From: an uncultured Elusimicrobiales bacterium
GTDB lineage: Bacteria; Elusimicrobiota; Elusimicrobia; Elusimicrobiales; Elusimicrobiaceae
DNA length: 6,747 nucleotides
Direction: 5' to 3'
NCBI GenBank assembly: GCA_944325235.1
Contig: CALUZE010000072.1
Location: 1 to 6,747, forward strand
Shown here: positions 1 through 5,836 of the stretch, in pieces
How the letters are laid out: every line of letters begins with the position of its first letter
How positions within the stretch are numbered: the first letter of the stretch is position 1
Made by a program: the position numbers and the translations under genes
Notes under the pieces: generated by a model
What the model was told of the DNA's origin: nothing
What the model saw: only the letters and a program-made list of their open reading frames with translations
The model's database searches: none

Positions 1-165
1 TACGACAATTTAGTCCCCGCCGCGCAAGCCAAAATGCTGTTTAAAAAAGCCGGCGAACCCAAAGAAATTTGGCTCGTGCCCGGCGCCAAACACAACAAAT
101 GCGCCGAGGTGGGCGGGTTTGAATACAAACAGCGGCTGGCGGATTTTTTCCGCAAGTATTTATAA
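1..165 (+). CDS. Alpha/beta hydrolase family protein, C-terminal fragment
   Basis: This is the last 54 codons of a gene that begins outside the window, read in frame 1 and ending in TAA at 163-165. The fragment resembles the end of alpha/beta-fold hydrolases. An early Asp in Y-D-N-L-V-P (fragment residue 2) sits where these enzymes carry the catalytic acid. About 30 residues later, G-A-K-H-N (His at residue 31) fits the catalytic histidine before the last helix. The spacing and the closing amphipathic helix (RLADFFRKYL) suit the family, which covers esterases, peptidases and acyl hydrolases. The nucleophile and oxyanion-hole regions are missing, so the substrate cannot be named. It lies 49 bases upstream of the phosphatase on the same strand and may share a transcript with it, subject to the hairpin between them. 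Confidence 0.72.
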   Translation, partial: YDNLVPAAQAKMLFKKAGEPKEIWLVPGAKHNKCAEVGGFEYKQRLADFFRKYL

Positions 166-174
166 ATTTATTCA

Positions 175-198
175 CCCGCCGCTTTGGGCGGGCCTTTT
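175..198 (+). terminator. Terminator-like hairpin between hydrolase and phosphatase genes
   Basis: A perfect 6-bp GC stem pairs CCCGCC (175-180) with GGCGGG (187-192) around a 6-base loop. It is followed by CCTTTT (193-198). The U-run is short (four), so termination is probably partial. The phosphatase ribosome binding site begins only four bases after the last T, leaving no room for a new promoter. The element could therefore be an intra-operon attenuator or an mRNA 3'-end stabiliser rather than a full stop. Confidence 0.5.
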
Positions 199-201
199 GT
201 A

Positions 202-208
202 AGAGGAG
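202..208 (+). promoter_or_regulatory. Ribosome binding site of the HAD phosphatase
   Basis: The sequence AGAGGAG is a strong Shine-Dalgarno match. It lies six bases before the ATG at 215, which fixes the start of the phosphatase gene. Confidence 0.8.
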
Positions 209-214
209 TGAAGT

Positions 215-871
215 ATGGCAGGAACAGAGTTAGTGATTTTTGATTTGGACGGCACGCTGCTGGACACCATTTCCGACTTGGCCGCCGCCGCCAACGCGGC
301 GCTGCAGGCCAACGGGTTCCCGGTTCGCACGCAGGAAGAATGCCAGCAATTTGTGGGCAACGGCGTAACGAAACTGTTGGAACGGGCCTTGCCGGAAGGG
401 CACAAAACGGCACAAGAGGTGGAAAAAATCCGCCCGGCTTTTTTTGCCTATTACGACCAACATTTAACGGACGTCACCCGCCCCTATCCCGGTATGCCGC
501 AATTGCTGGAAAGCCTGCAAAAGCGGGGGGTAAAATTGGCGGTTGCGTCCAACAAATACCAAAGCGCCACCACGCGGCTGGTCAAGCATTTCTTTCCGAA
601 CATTTCCTTTTGTGCGGTGCTGGGCCAGCGTGAAGAAATCGCCGTAAAGCCGGACCCGGCCATTGTGGACGAAATTTTGTGGACGTCCGGCGCCACGCGC
701 GAAAACACCCTGTATGTCGGGGATTCGGACGTGGATATGCAAACGGCCCACAACGCGGGCGTGCGCGTGTGCGCGGTGCTGTGGGGGTTCCGCACGCGGG
801 AAGAATTGGTTCCCTACAAGCCGGACTTCTTAGCCTCCCAGCCGGCCGATATCGCCGAGATGGTGGCCTGA
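215..871 (+). CDS. gph: HAD-superfamily hydrolase, phosphoglycolate phosphatase-like
   Basis: This 218-aa cytoplasmic phosphatase belongs to the haloacid dehalogenase superfamily, subfamily IA. All four motifs are visible. Motif I is F-D-L-D-G-T, with nucleophile Asp10 and acid/base Asp12. Motif II is A-S-N-K with Ser112. Motif III is Lys145 in V-K-P-D-P. Motif IV is G-D-S-D-V-D-M with Asp170 and Asp174 for Mg2+. Residues of about 17-90 form the helical cap domain. The sequence best fits the Gph/PpaX group, which hydrolyses 2-phosphoglycolate to glycolate (salvage after DNA repair or oxygenase activity) or pyrophosphate. HAD specificity is not secure from motifs alone, so the gene symbol is provisional. 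The length is close to PpaX and somewhat shorter than E. coli Gph. The start is supported by a strong AGAGGAG. It converges on the glycerate kinase gene. Confidence 0.88.
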   Translation: MAGTELVIFDLDGTLLDTISDLAAAANAALQANGFPVRTQEECQQFVGNGVTKLLERALPEGHKTAQEVEKIRPAFFAYYDQHLTDVTRPYPGMPQLLESLQKRGVKLAVASNKYQSATTRLVKHFFPNISFCAVLGQREEIAVKPDPAIVDEILWTSGATRENTLYVGDSDVDMQTAHNAGVRVCAVLWGFRTREELVPYKPDFLASQPADIAEMVA

Positions 872-882
872 AAATTTAGCTG

Positions 883-931
883 CTAAAAACAAATGGGAAA
901 CGTCTAAAAGCGTTTCCTGTTTTTGTTTTTA
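883..931. terminator. Bidirectional rho-independent terminator between convergent genes
   Basis: A 7-bp stem pairs GGAAACG (896-902) with CGTTTCC (911-917). Wobble and A-T pairs extend it at the base. It has an A-rich left flank (884-893, which reads as a U-run on the minus strand) and a T-rich right flank (920-931). This symmetry lets it end both the plus-strand phosphatase transcript and the minus-strand glycerate kinase transcript. It lies between their stops at 871 and 960, and the rest of that gap holds nothing else recognisable. Confidence 0.85.
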
Positions 932-959
932 ATGGAAAAATTTTACCGATTTACAGTAG

Positions 960-2063
960 TTACAGGGCTTTGGCCACGCGGCGCAAATACGCAGCCGTAT
1001 GCTGCATACACGCGGCGGCGTCGGGCGCAAAATCCGTCAACACGGCCAGTTGCGTCGGTGCCAGCGGTTGGTTGGCCAGCGCCTTTTCTTCCACCTGTCC
1101 GCAAATAAACAGCACCGGTTTTTTGTGTTTTTTGGCCAGTTTCAACACTGCCAGCGGCGCCTTGCCGTAAAAGGTTTGGCGGTCCAATTTGCCTTCGGTT
1201 GTGATGATTAAATCCGCCCAATCAAACTGTTCTTCCAGGTGTGCTTTTTGAAATAGGAAATCCGCGCCTAACAATAATTGCGCCCCGAAACAGCCGTACA
1301 GCCCCGCGGCAATGGCACCGGCGGCCGCCGTGCTGGGGGTGTGGGCCATATCTCGCCCGGTGGCTTGCTTTACGACGCGCGCCCAACGGGCCATGGCTTT
1401 ATCCAACATTTTCACTTGTGCCGGCGTCGCCCCTTTCTGCGGGCCGAACACTTTGGCCGAACTTTTGGGCCCCAGCAGCGGGTTGGTTACGTCCGCCACG
1501 GCGTAAAATCGGACGGATTTCATTTGTTTTTGCAAGGGGGTTAAATCTATGTGTGCCAATTGCAAAAGCGGCTCGGCCCCGAGGGCAACTGGGCGGCCGG
1601 TTTTATCCAGCAGTTTGGCTCCGCACGCCGCGGCCATACCGGCGCCGCCGTCGTTGCAGGCCACGCCGCCGAGCCCCACATAAATCGTTTTGGCGCCTTC
1701 TTGTACGGCGCGCAAAATGGCTTGCCCCACCCCAAAGCTGGAGGCGCCCAGCGGGTCCAGTTCTTCTTTTTTGGCGGTTCCCAACCCGCAAATGCGGGCG
1801 GTTTCTATAATGGCGGTTTTGCCGTCCGACAAGAGCAAAAAAGACGTGCGGCACGGTTTTAAAAAGGCGTTTTTGGCGGTGAGAAAAATCGGTTTGGCCT
1901 GCGGGTCCAACGTGTGGAAAAAATCGGTAAATCCGTCCCCTCCGTCCGAAAGCGGATACGCCCGCACGGCGTGCTTTGTAGATAATATTTGGGTAAGGGC
2001 CTGTGCGGCCGCACGCGCGCTTAAAGAACCTTTAAACGCGTTGGGCAAAACGAGTATGTTCAT
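960..2063 (-). CDS. glxK: Glycerate kinase (GarK/GlxK family)
   Basis: This 367-aa cytoplasmic enzyme phosphorylates D-glycerate with ATP. Members of this family generally make 2-phosphoglycerate, feeding it into lower glycolysis. The family pattern is clear throughout: N-A-F-K-G-S-L-S at residues 8-15; P-L-S-D-G-G-D-G at 37-44; G-L-G-G then C-N-D-G-G-A-G-M from residue 136; a V-T-N-P-L-L-G segment; and T-E-G-K-L-D-R-Q-T-F-Y-G-K-A-P around 289-303. Full length is normal for the family. Substitutions such as C-N-D-G-G for the more usual T-N-D-G-G are conservative. The ATG overlaps the TAA of the outer-membrane protein gene by one base (TAATG), with only a weak GGAAA in front, so translation is probably coupled to the upstream gene. 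GarK and GlxK cannot be told apart here; the symbol names the family. The gene ends 29 bases from the convergent terminator. Confidence 0.92.
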   Translation of the reverse strand: MNILVLPNAFKGSLSARAAAQALTQILSTKHAVRAYPLSDGGDGFTDFFHTLDPQAKPIFLTAKNAFLKPCRTSFLLLSDGKTAIIETARICGLGTAKKEELDPLGASSFGVGQAILRAVQEGAKTIYVGLGGVACNDGGAGMAAACGAKLLDKTGRPVALGAEPLLQLAHIDLTPLQKQMKSVRFYAVADVTNPLLGPKSSAKVFGPQKGATPAQVKMLDKAMARWARVVKQATGRDMAHTPSTAAAGAIAAGLYGCFGAQLLLGADFLFQKAHLEEQFDWADLIITTEGKLDRQTFYGKAPLAVLKLAKKHKKPVLFICGQVEEKALANQPLAPTQLAVLTDFAPDAAACMQHTAAYLRRVAKAL

Positions 2064-3400
2064 TAAAATTTCCAGCTGAACTGGGCCTGCACCACGGTGT
2101 TGGATGCGGCGGATTCTTTCAGTTCATCCTGCCGTGCGGCAAATACCTGGCGCACTTCCAACCCCAGCATTAAATCGTCCACCCACGTTTCCACCCCAAC
2201 ACCCACCGAGCCGGCAAACGTGTTGGAAGATATCGTGTCGCGAAATCCGGTGGCGGTCGGCTGCGCGGTAGAGGAGTCCGTCACGGTGCCGCGGTAGTTC
2301 AGCGTCAGCATTTCGTACGCGGCGGAACCGGTTAAATAAAACGTAAAGCGGCTGGCCGGATTTAAATAGTAGTTCACGTTGGCGCCGAGGGTCAAAATGT
2401 TGCCGCTGCTGCTGGCGTCCAAGGTCTTGGCATCGCGGGTGCCGGCAAACGAGTGGTTGGAAATGCTTGCAAAGGAAAGCGTCGGCCCCAGCCAGAAGTT
2501 GCTTTCCTTAATGCGCCATAAAAATTTGGACGATATTACCGCGCTCGTGCCGCCCACGTCCACGGTTTTGTCGCCCAGTTCTACGGTGTACAAATCGCCC
2601 AGTTTGATGGTCCCGCTGAGGTTTAAGTCCAGCGGCATGGCGCCGGCTTCAATGGCAAAGTATTTATCAAAATTTTTTTCTTTGTAGGTTTTCTTCGGCG
2701 TTTCTTTTTTGGCCGGTTTTTTGGAAGCCAGTTCCTGCTTGGCGGCCGCGGCATAATCCTGCTGGCTTACTTCGCCCGTTTTTACGCTTTTTACAAAGGC
2801 TTCTTCGTCCGTCGCGGGGCGCGGGGCCGGTACTTCTTTTACGGCAGAAGATACGCTGGGCGTGACCACTTGGCCGTTTACCACGGTGGCTTTTTGCGTG
2901 TCAAACACCTGGTCAATATCGGAATCAAACGTCAGTCCGCCGGCAGCCTCTACCACGGGGGTCTGGCCGGATTGCGCGGCCGCTTGTGCCGCGGCTTGGG
3001 CGGCTTGTTGCTGCTGGATGTTTTGCTGGACGAACTCCTGCTGGGCTTTGGCGCCTTGGTCGTAGTCGTATGTTTCAATGGATACGATTTGGGGCATATC
3101 AATGTTGACGGTGGCGCCGTCGTCGGTTTGGAGCTTTAAGTTAAATTCGTCCAAGTCCAAAATCACGCCCACCAGCTGCGTACCGCCTTTTAAAATAATG
3201 CGGTGCTTGTCGGGCAGGATTTGTTCAATTTCGCGTTGGTTGAGGGTAATGTTGCCGTACGAAGTGGCCAGGTTCAGCGTGTATTCGGTCTGCGATAAAA
3301 TAGACCCGCTGATTAGTTCCCCGGTTTTCATTTTAATCGTTTCCGCCGACGCCGCAACGGCCGCCAGCAGCAAACATACGGCTAACACACTTTTTTTCAT
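2063..3400 (-). CDS. Putative outer-membrane beta-barrel protein with two N-terminal LSm-like repeats
   Basis: This is a 445-aa exported protein of unknown function. Residues 1-19 form a signal peptide: a Lys pair, a Leu/Ala/Val core, and A-S-A before Glu20. Residues 22-61 and 68-108 are two copies of a repeat of about 46 residues with the pattern I-x-x-K-x-G-x-x-x-x-G-x-I, later L-x-L-x-T-x-x-G and a closing I-x-x-I. This reads as small beta-barrel (SH3/LSm-like) modules. A Gln/Ala-rich stretch (about 115-143) and a low-complexity linker with a Lys-rich part (about 225-244) lead to a strand-rich domain (246-445). Its alternating hydrophobic pattern and terminal A-Q-F-S-W-K-F match the C-terminal Phe signal recognised by BAM. 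An in-frame ATG exists 20 codons upstream (3458-3460), but that extension would translate a terminator hairpin and bury the signal peptide. The ATG at 3400 with GAGG four bases upstream is preferred. Confidence 0.72.
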   Translation of the reverse strand: MKKSVLAVCLLLAAVAASAETIKMKTGELISGSILSQTEYTLNLATSYGNITLNQREIEQILPDKHRIILKGGTQLVGVILDLDEFNLKLQTDDGATVNIDMPQIVSIETYDYDQGAKAQQEFVQQNIQQQQAAQAAAQAAAQSGQTPVVEAAGGLTFDSDIDQVFDTQKATVVNGQVVTPSVSSAVKEVPAPRPATDEEAFVKSVKTGEVSQQDYAAAAKQELASKKPAKKETPKKTYKEKNFDKYFAIEAGAMPLDLNLSGTIKLGDLYTVELGDKTVDVGGTSAVISSKFLWRIKESNFWLGPTLSFASISNHSFAGTRDAKTLDASSSGNILTLGANVNYYLNPASRFTFYLTGSAAYEMLTLNYRGTVTDSSTAQPTATGFRDTISSNTFAGSVGVGVETWVDDLMLGLEVRQVFAARQDELKESAASNTVVQAQFSWKF

Positions 3401-3416
3401 ACAACCTCGCTCGGAT

Positions 3417-3453
3417 AAAAACAAAAAGGGGCGGCGCGGGGTTTCCGCGCCGC
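3417..3453 (-). terminator. Rho-independent terminator after the 117-aa membrane protein gene
   Basis: A perfect 9-bp GC stem pairs 3431-3439 with 3445-3453 around a 5-base loop. On the minus strand it is followed by CCC, then TTTTTGTTTT (3426-3417). It starts seven bases beyond the stop of the small membrane protein gene. The outer-membrane protein ATG is only 16 bases past the end of the T-tract. The hairpin is therefore a strong terminator with no obvious promoter after it, and it may set the ratio of the two products. Confidence 0.85.
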
Positions 3454-3459
3454 GCAACA

Positions 3460-3813
3460 TTATTTGGATTCTTGTTCTACGACTTTTTCGGTTTCGGATT
3501 CAGCGGGTTTTTCTTCCGCTTCTTTCATCGCGCAGCCGCACGGAGCCACGGCTTTTTTAATTTTGCGCAGCACCTGCAGAATTTTGGCAACGGTCAGGAA
3601 ACCGATGGCGGTAAACACGTCGGTCAGCACGTACACGGCCGCGGCCATCCACATTTCGCTCCCGGAGAGCTGCGGATGCGTGAAGATCGCATACGCCTGG
3701 AACACCGCATACGCCAACGCGATGTAGAAGAATACAACAAACAGCACGTACAACCCTTTCAGGCAAAGCCAGTTGTGCGGCCACCATTTACAAGATTTGC
3801 AGCATTTAGACAT
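3460..3813 (-). CDS. Small two-helix membrane protein with Cys motifs (PHNWL family, paralog A)
   Basis: I do not recognise this 117-aa protein. The N-terminus carries C-C-x-x-C (Cys4, Cys5, Cys8) and is Lys-rich. Next comes W-W-P-H-N-W-L-C-L-K-G-L (10-21), then a strongly hydrophobic segment (about 21-44). A polar loop and a second hydrophobic segment (about 55-82) follow. After it come a basic patch (R-K-I-K-K, 83-87), C-G-C (92-94) and an acidic Glu/Lys tail to residue 117. Charge distribution suggests both ends face the cytoplasm with a helical hairpin in the membrane. The clustered Cys residues could bind a metal or form disulfides; this is inference. The motif and helix layout are shared with the gene at 3889-4194, suggesting tandem duplication. 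The start is supported by AAGGAG six bases upstream and by an extended -10 promoter. The gene ends at a strong terminator. Confidence 0.82.
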   Translation of the reverse strand: MSKCCKSCKWWPHNWLCLKGLYVLFVVFFYIALAYAVFQAYAIFTHPQLSGSEMWMAAAVYVLTDVFTAIGFLTVAKILQVLRKIKKAVAPCGCAMKEAEEKPAESETEKVVEQESK

Positions 3814-3819
3814 AGTTCA

Positions 3820-3825
3820 CTCCTT
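3820..3825 (-). promoter_or_regulatory. Ribosome binding site of membrane protein A
   Basis: AAGGAG on the minus strand sits six bases before the ATG at 3813. It is an ideal Shine-Dalgarno and fixes this start. Confidence 0.8.
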
Positions 3826-3860
3826 TTTATGGGGAAAAACGTCTTACCCCCTATGTTCAT

Positions 3861-3869
3861 ATTGTATCA
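3861..3869 (-). promoter_or_regulatory. Extended -10 promoter for membrane protein A and possibly the downstream genes
   Basis: Read on the minus strand, TGATACAAT is an extended -10 element (TG-n-TACAAT, five of six to the consensus hexamer). It lies in the 75-base gap between the two small membrane protein genes. No good -35 is visible at 16-18 bases, which is tolerable for extended -10 promoters. Transcription would start near 3854 and give a leader of about 40 bases. The leader contains a GGGGG run and a CCCC run that could pair weakly. Confidence 0.5.
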
Positions 3870-3888
3870 AAAGAATATGGGTTGTGCG

Positions 3889-4194
3889 CTAGTTGCGCGG
3901 GGCGGTTTGGCGGGCAATTTGCGCCAGGGTGCCCAACAGCCGGATGAATAGCGACCAGCCCACGCAAGCCAGCATGGCCTGCAGGGCGGCCAGCCCGTAA
4001 ATGCGGCGCAGCGGGGCGGACTGAATGGCCAGCGTGGCGGGGTCCGTCCAAAAGGTGGCCAGCCAGTGGAAGGCCGCATATACGCCCACAAAAAACGTGG
4101 CGTAAAACAGCACCGTGAATAACCGTTTGAGGCCGGTGAGGCCCAGCCAGTTGTGCGGCAGGAAAACGTGAAAATTTTTAAATCCGTTTGGCAT
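3889..4194 (-). CDS. Small two-helix membrane protein (PHNWL family, paralog B)
   Basis: I do not recognise this 101-aa protein. Residues 12-22 read L-P-H-N-W-L-G-L-T-G-L, followed by a hydrophobic aromatic-rich segment (about 25-46), a polar loop with Arg63-Arg64, a second hydrophobic segment (about 65-84) and a basic amphipathic tail ending A-P-R-N. The motif, segment order and length match the neighbour at 3460-3813. This copy lacks that protein's N-terminal C-C-x-x-C, its C-G-C and its acidic tail. The reading frame is open further upstream inside recN, but the first ATG with a ribosome binding site (AAGGAG, 4205-4210, ten bases away) is at 4194. The start lies 17 bases inside the 3' end of recN, so the gene is very probably co-transcribed with nadK-recN. 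No terminator is evident after its stop. Confidence 0.8.
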   Translation of the reverse strand: MPNGFKNFHVFLPHNWLGLTGLKRLFTVLFYATFFVGVYAAFHWLATFWTDPATLAIQSAPLRRIYGLAALQAMLACVGWSLFIRLLGTLAQIARQTAPRN

Positions 4195-5836
4195 CGTGCA
4201 ATAACTCCTTGGCGTGTGAGAACGCGGCGGAATGTTTGTCCGCATTGCCGCCCAGCATACGGGCGATTTCGGCAATTAAGCCCTCACCCGAAAGCGGCGT
4301 AATGGTTACGTCCGTAGCGTTTTGAGAGGCCTTTTTGGCTACGTGAAAGTTGTGGTCCGCCTGAGCGGCCACTTGCGCCAGGTGCGTGACGCACAACACT
4401 TGGCGTCCCTTGGCGGCCGCGTGCAATTTTTGCCCGACCAAGTGCCCCGTTTCGCCGCCGATGCCCGCGTCCACTTCGTCAAACACCATGACGGGCACGG
4501 TGGGGGCCAATACGGTTTTTAAGCCCAGCATTACGCGGGAAATTTCCCCGCCCGAAGCGATGTTTTTAAGCGGCCGCAGGGATTGGCCCGGGTTGGGCGA
4601 AAACAAAAATTCCACTTTGTCCGCGCCGGTGGGGCCGAGGTTTTCTTCGTCCATTTCTACCGCCACGGCAAAACGTACCGCGTTAAAGCCCAGCGGGCGG
4701 ATTTCTTCGGTGATGCGGGCGGAAAGCTTTTGGGCGGCCTGCAAGCGTTTTTCGTGCAGTTCGCGCGCCAGTTTTAAAAGGGTTTGGTGCGTGCGGTCCA
4801 CTTCGGCCAGCAGTTCCTGTTCGCGTTCTTCGCCGTGTTGGAGCTGGTCAATGCGGGCGCGCAGTTCTTCGGCCGTGCGCAGTACGTCTTGGATGTCCGG
4901 GCCGTACTTGGCTTTTAAGCGTTTGATTTTTTCGTGCCGGGAAAGCATTTTGTCCAACGCGTCGGGTTCCAAATTGATGTCGTCTTTGTACGAGGAAAGC
5001 GTGGACGCCGCGTCCTCCAGCGTCAGCAGGGCGGAATTTAAATCTTGCGCCAGCGGGGACAGGTTTTCGTCCAGCTCCGCCATATTTTGCAGTTCGCGCA
5101 GCGCTTTGCCCGCGCGGGACGTGGCGGAATCTTCGGCGGCGTACAATTCGTAATAGGCGTTTTCGGCCCCTTCCAGCAACTTCCCGGCGTGTTTCATTTT
5201 GGGCAGGGCCTGTTCCAGCTGCAAATCTTCATCCGCCGTCGGGTTGACGTCTTCTATTTCTTTTAGCTGGTATTGGCTCATATCCAGCAGGCGTTCTTTT
5301 TCCTGCTCGCTCATCCGGGCGGCGTTTAATTTGGCCAGCGCGTCCTGGTGTTGGCGGTAGGCGGCTTCGGTTTTTTGCACGAGCGCGTCGTGCTTGGCAA
5401 ATTTGTCTAACAGAGCCAAATGCACCGAAGCATGCAGCAAGCTTTGGTGTTCGTGCTGGCCGTGAAAGTCCACCAGTGCGCGCCCGATGCGCGCCAAGGC
5501 AGCCACCGTGATGGCGCGCCCGTCGGCCGAGGCTTTGCTTTTGCCTTTTCGGTCCAGCTCGCGCTTGAGGGTAAACGCGTCGCCCGTCAGTTGGTATTCG
5601 CGGCGCAATTCGTCCGGCAAATCCGCGCCCGAAAACACGGCCGATACGCTCATTTTGTCGGCGCCGTCTTTGATGACGGACACGTCCCCGCGCGCCCCCA
5701 GCACAAAGCTGAGCGCTTCTATGACGATGGACTTGCCGGCGCCCGTTTCGCCCGAGAATACGTTGAGCCCGGGTTCAAAATCAAGCGACAGGTCCGAAAT
5801 AATGGCAAAGTTTTGTACGCGCAGGCGCAAGAGCAT
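4178..5836 (-). CDS. recN: DNA repair protein RecN (SMC-like ATPase)
   Basis: RecN is a cytoplasmic SMC-family ATPase that acts at DNA double-strand breaks in recombinational repair. This 552-aa protein has the normal length and all key parts. The N-terminus is M-L-L-R-L-R-V-Q-N-F-A-I-I. Walker A is G-E-T-G-A-G-K-S (29-36). A long Glu/Lys/Gln-rich coiled-coil region fills the centre (about 150-380). The ABC signature is A-S-G-G-E-I-S-R (from 427), Walker B is V-M-V-F-D-E-V-D with Asp453 and Glu454, and the H-loop is V-T-H-L-A-Q with His485. The chosen ATG overlaps the nadK stop (TGATG) and has GGGGGA seven bases upstream. Another ATG five codons earlier (5851) has no ribosome binding site and adds residues not typical of RecN. 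No LexA-type operator was noticed. It is the middle gene of nadK-recN-membrane protein B. Confidence 0.96.
   Translation of the reverse strand: MLLRLRVQNFAIISDLSLDFEPGLNVFSGETGAGKSIVIEALSFVLGARGDVSVIKDGADKMSVSAVFSGADLPDELRREYQLTGDAFTLKRELDRKGKSKASADGRAITVAALARIGRALVDFHGQHEHQSLLHASVHLALLDKFAKHDALVQKTEAAYRQHQDALAKLNAARMSEQEKERLLDMSQYQLKEIEDVNPTADEDLQLEQALPKMKHAGKLLEGAENAYYELYAAEDSATSRAGKALRELQNMAELDENLSPLAQDLNSALLTLEDAASTLSSYKDDINLEPDALDKMLSRHEKIKRLKAKYGPDIQDVLRTAEELRARIDQLQHGEEREQELLAEVDRTHQTLLKLARELHEKRLQAAQKLSARITEEIRPLGFNAVRFAVAVEMDEENLGPTGADKVEFLFSPNPGQSLRPLKNIASGGEISRVMLGLKTVLAPTVPVMVFDEVDAGIGGETGHLVGQKLHAAAKGRQVLCVTHLAQVAAQADHNFHVAKKASQNATDVTITPLSGEGLIAEIARMLGGNADKHSAAFSHAKELLHDAKRI
4205..4210 (-). 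promoter_or_regulatory. Ribosome binding site of membrane protein B, inside recN
   Basis: AAGGAG on the minus strand lies within the last codons of recN, ten bases before the ATG at 4194. It decides the start against the longer open frame. The spacing is slightly long. Confidence 0.6.

Noticed and set aside
1241..1810. Plus-strand open frame (189 codons) inside glycerate kinase
   Set aside because: The product is Arg/Pro/Trp-rich, antisense to a full-length glycerate kinase with all family motifs.
2978..3020. Possible nucleotide repeat, GC-rich with recurring gcggc and gct units
   Set aside because: It is the coding sequence of the Gln/Ala-rich linker. The pattern follows from amino-acid composition and shows no regular repeat unit or spacers.
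3401..3460. N-terminal extension of the outer-membrane protein to the ATG at 3460
   Set aside because: It would translate the GC terminator hairpin and T-tract and place 20 polar residues before an otherwise normal signal peptide. The ATG at 3400 has its own GAGG.
3826..3858. GGGGG and CCCC runs in the leader of membrane protein A as a possible riboswitch or terminator
   Set aside because: Only a 4-5 bp stem can form with a loop of about 12 bases, with no conserved riboswitch core; too weak to call.
4386..5153. Long plus-strand open frame (255 codons) opposite recN
   Set aside because: It lies wholly antisense to recN, which has complete RecN motifs. The translation is Ser/Arg-rich low-complexity typical of an antisense shadow, with no ribosome binding site seen.
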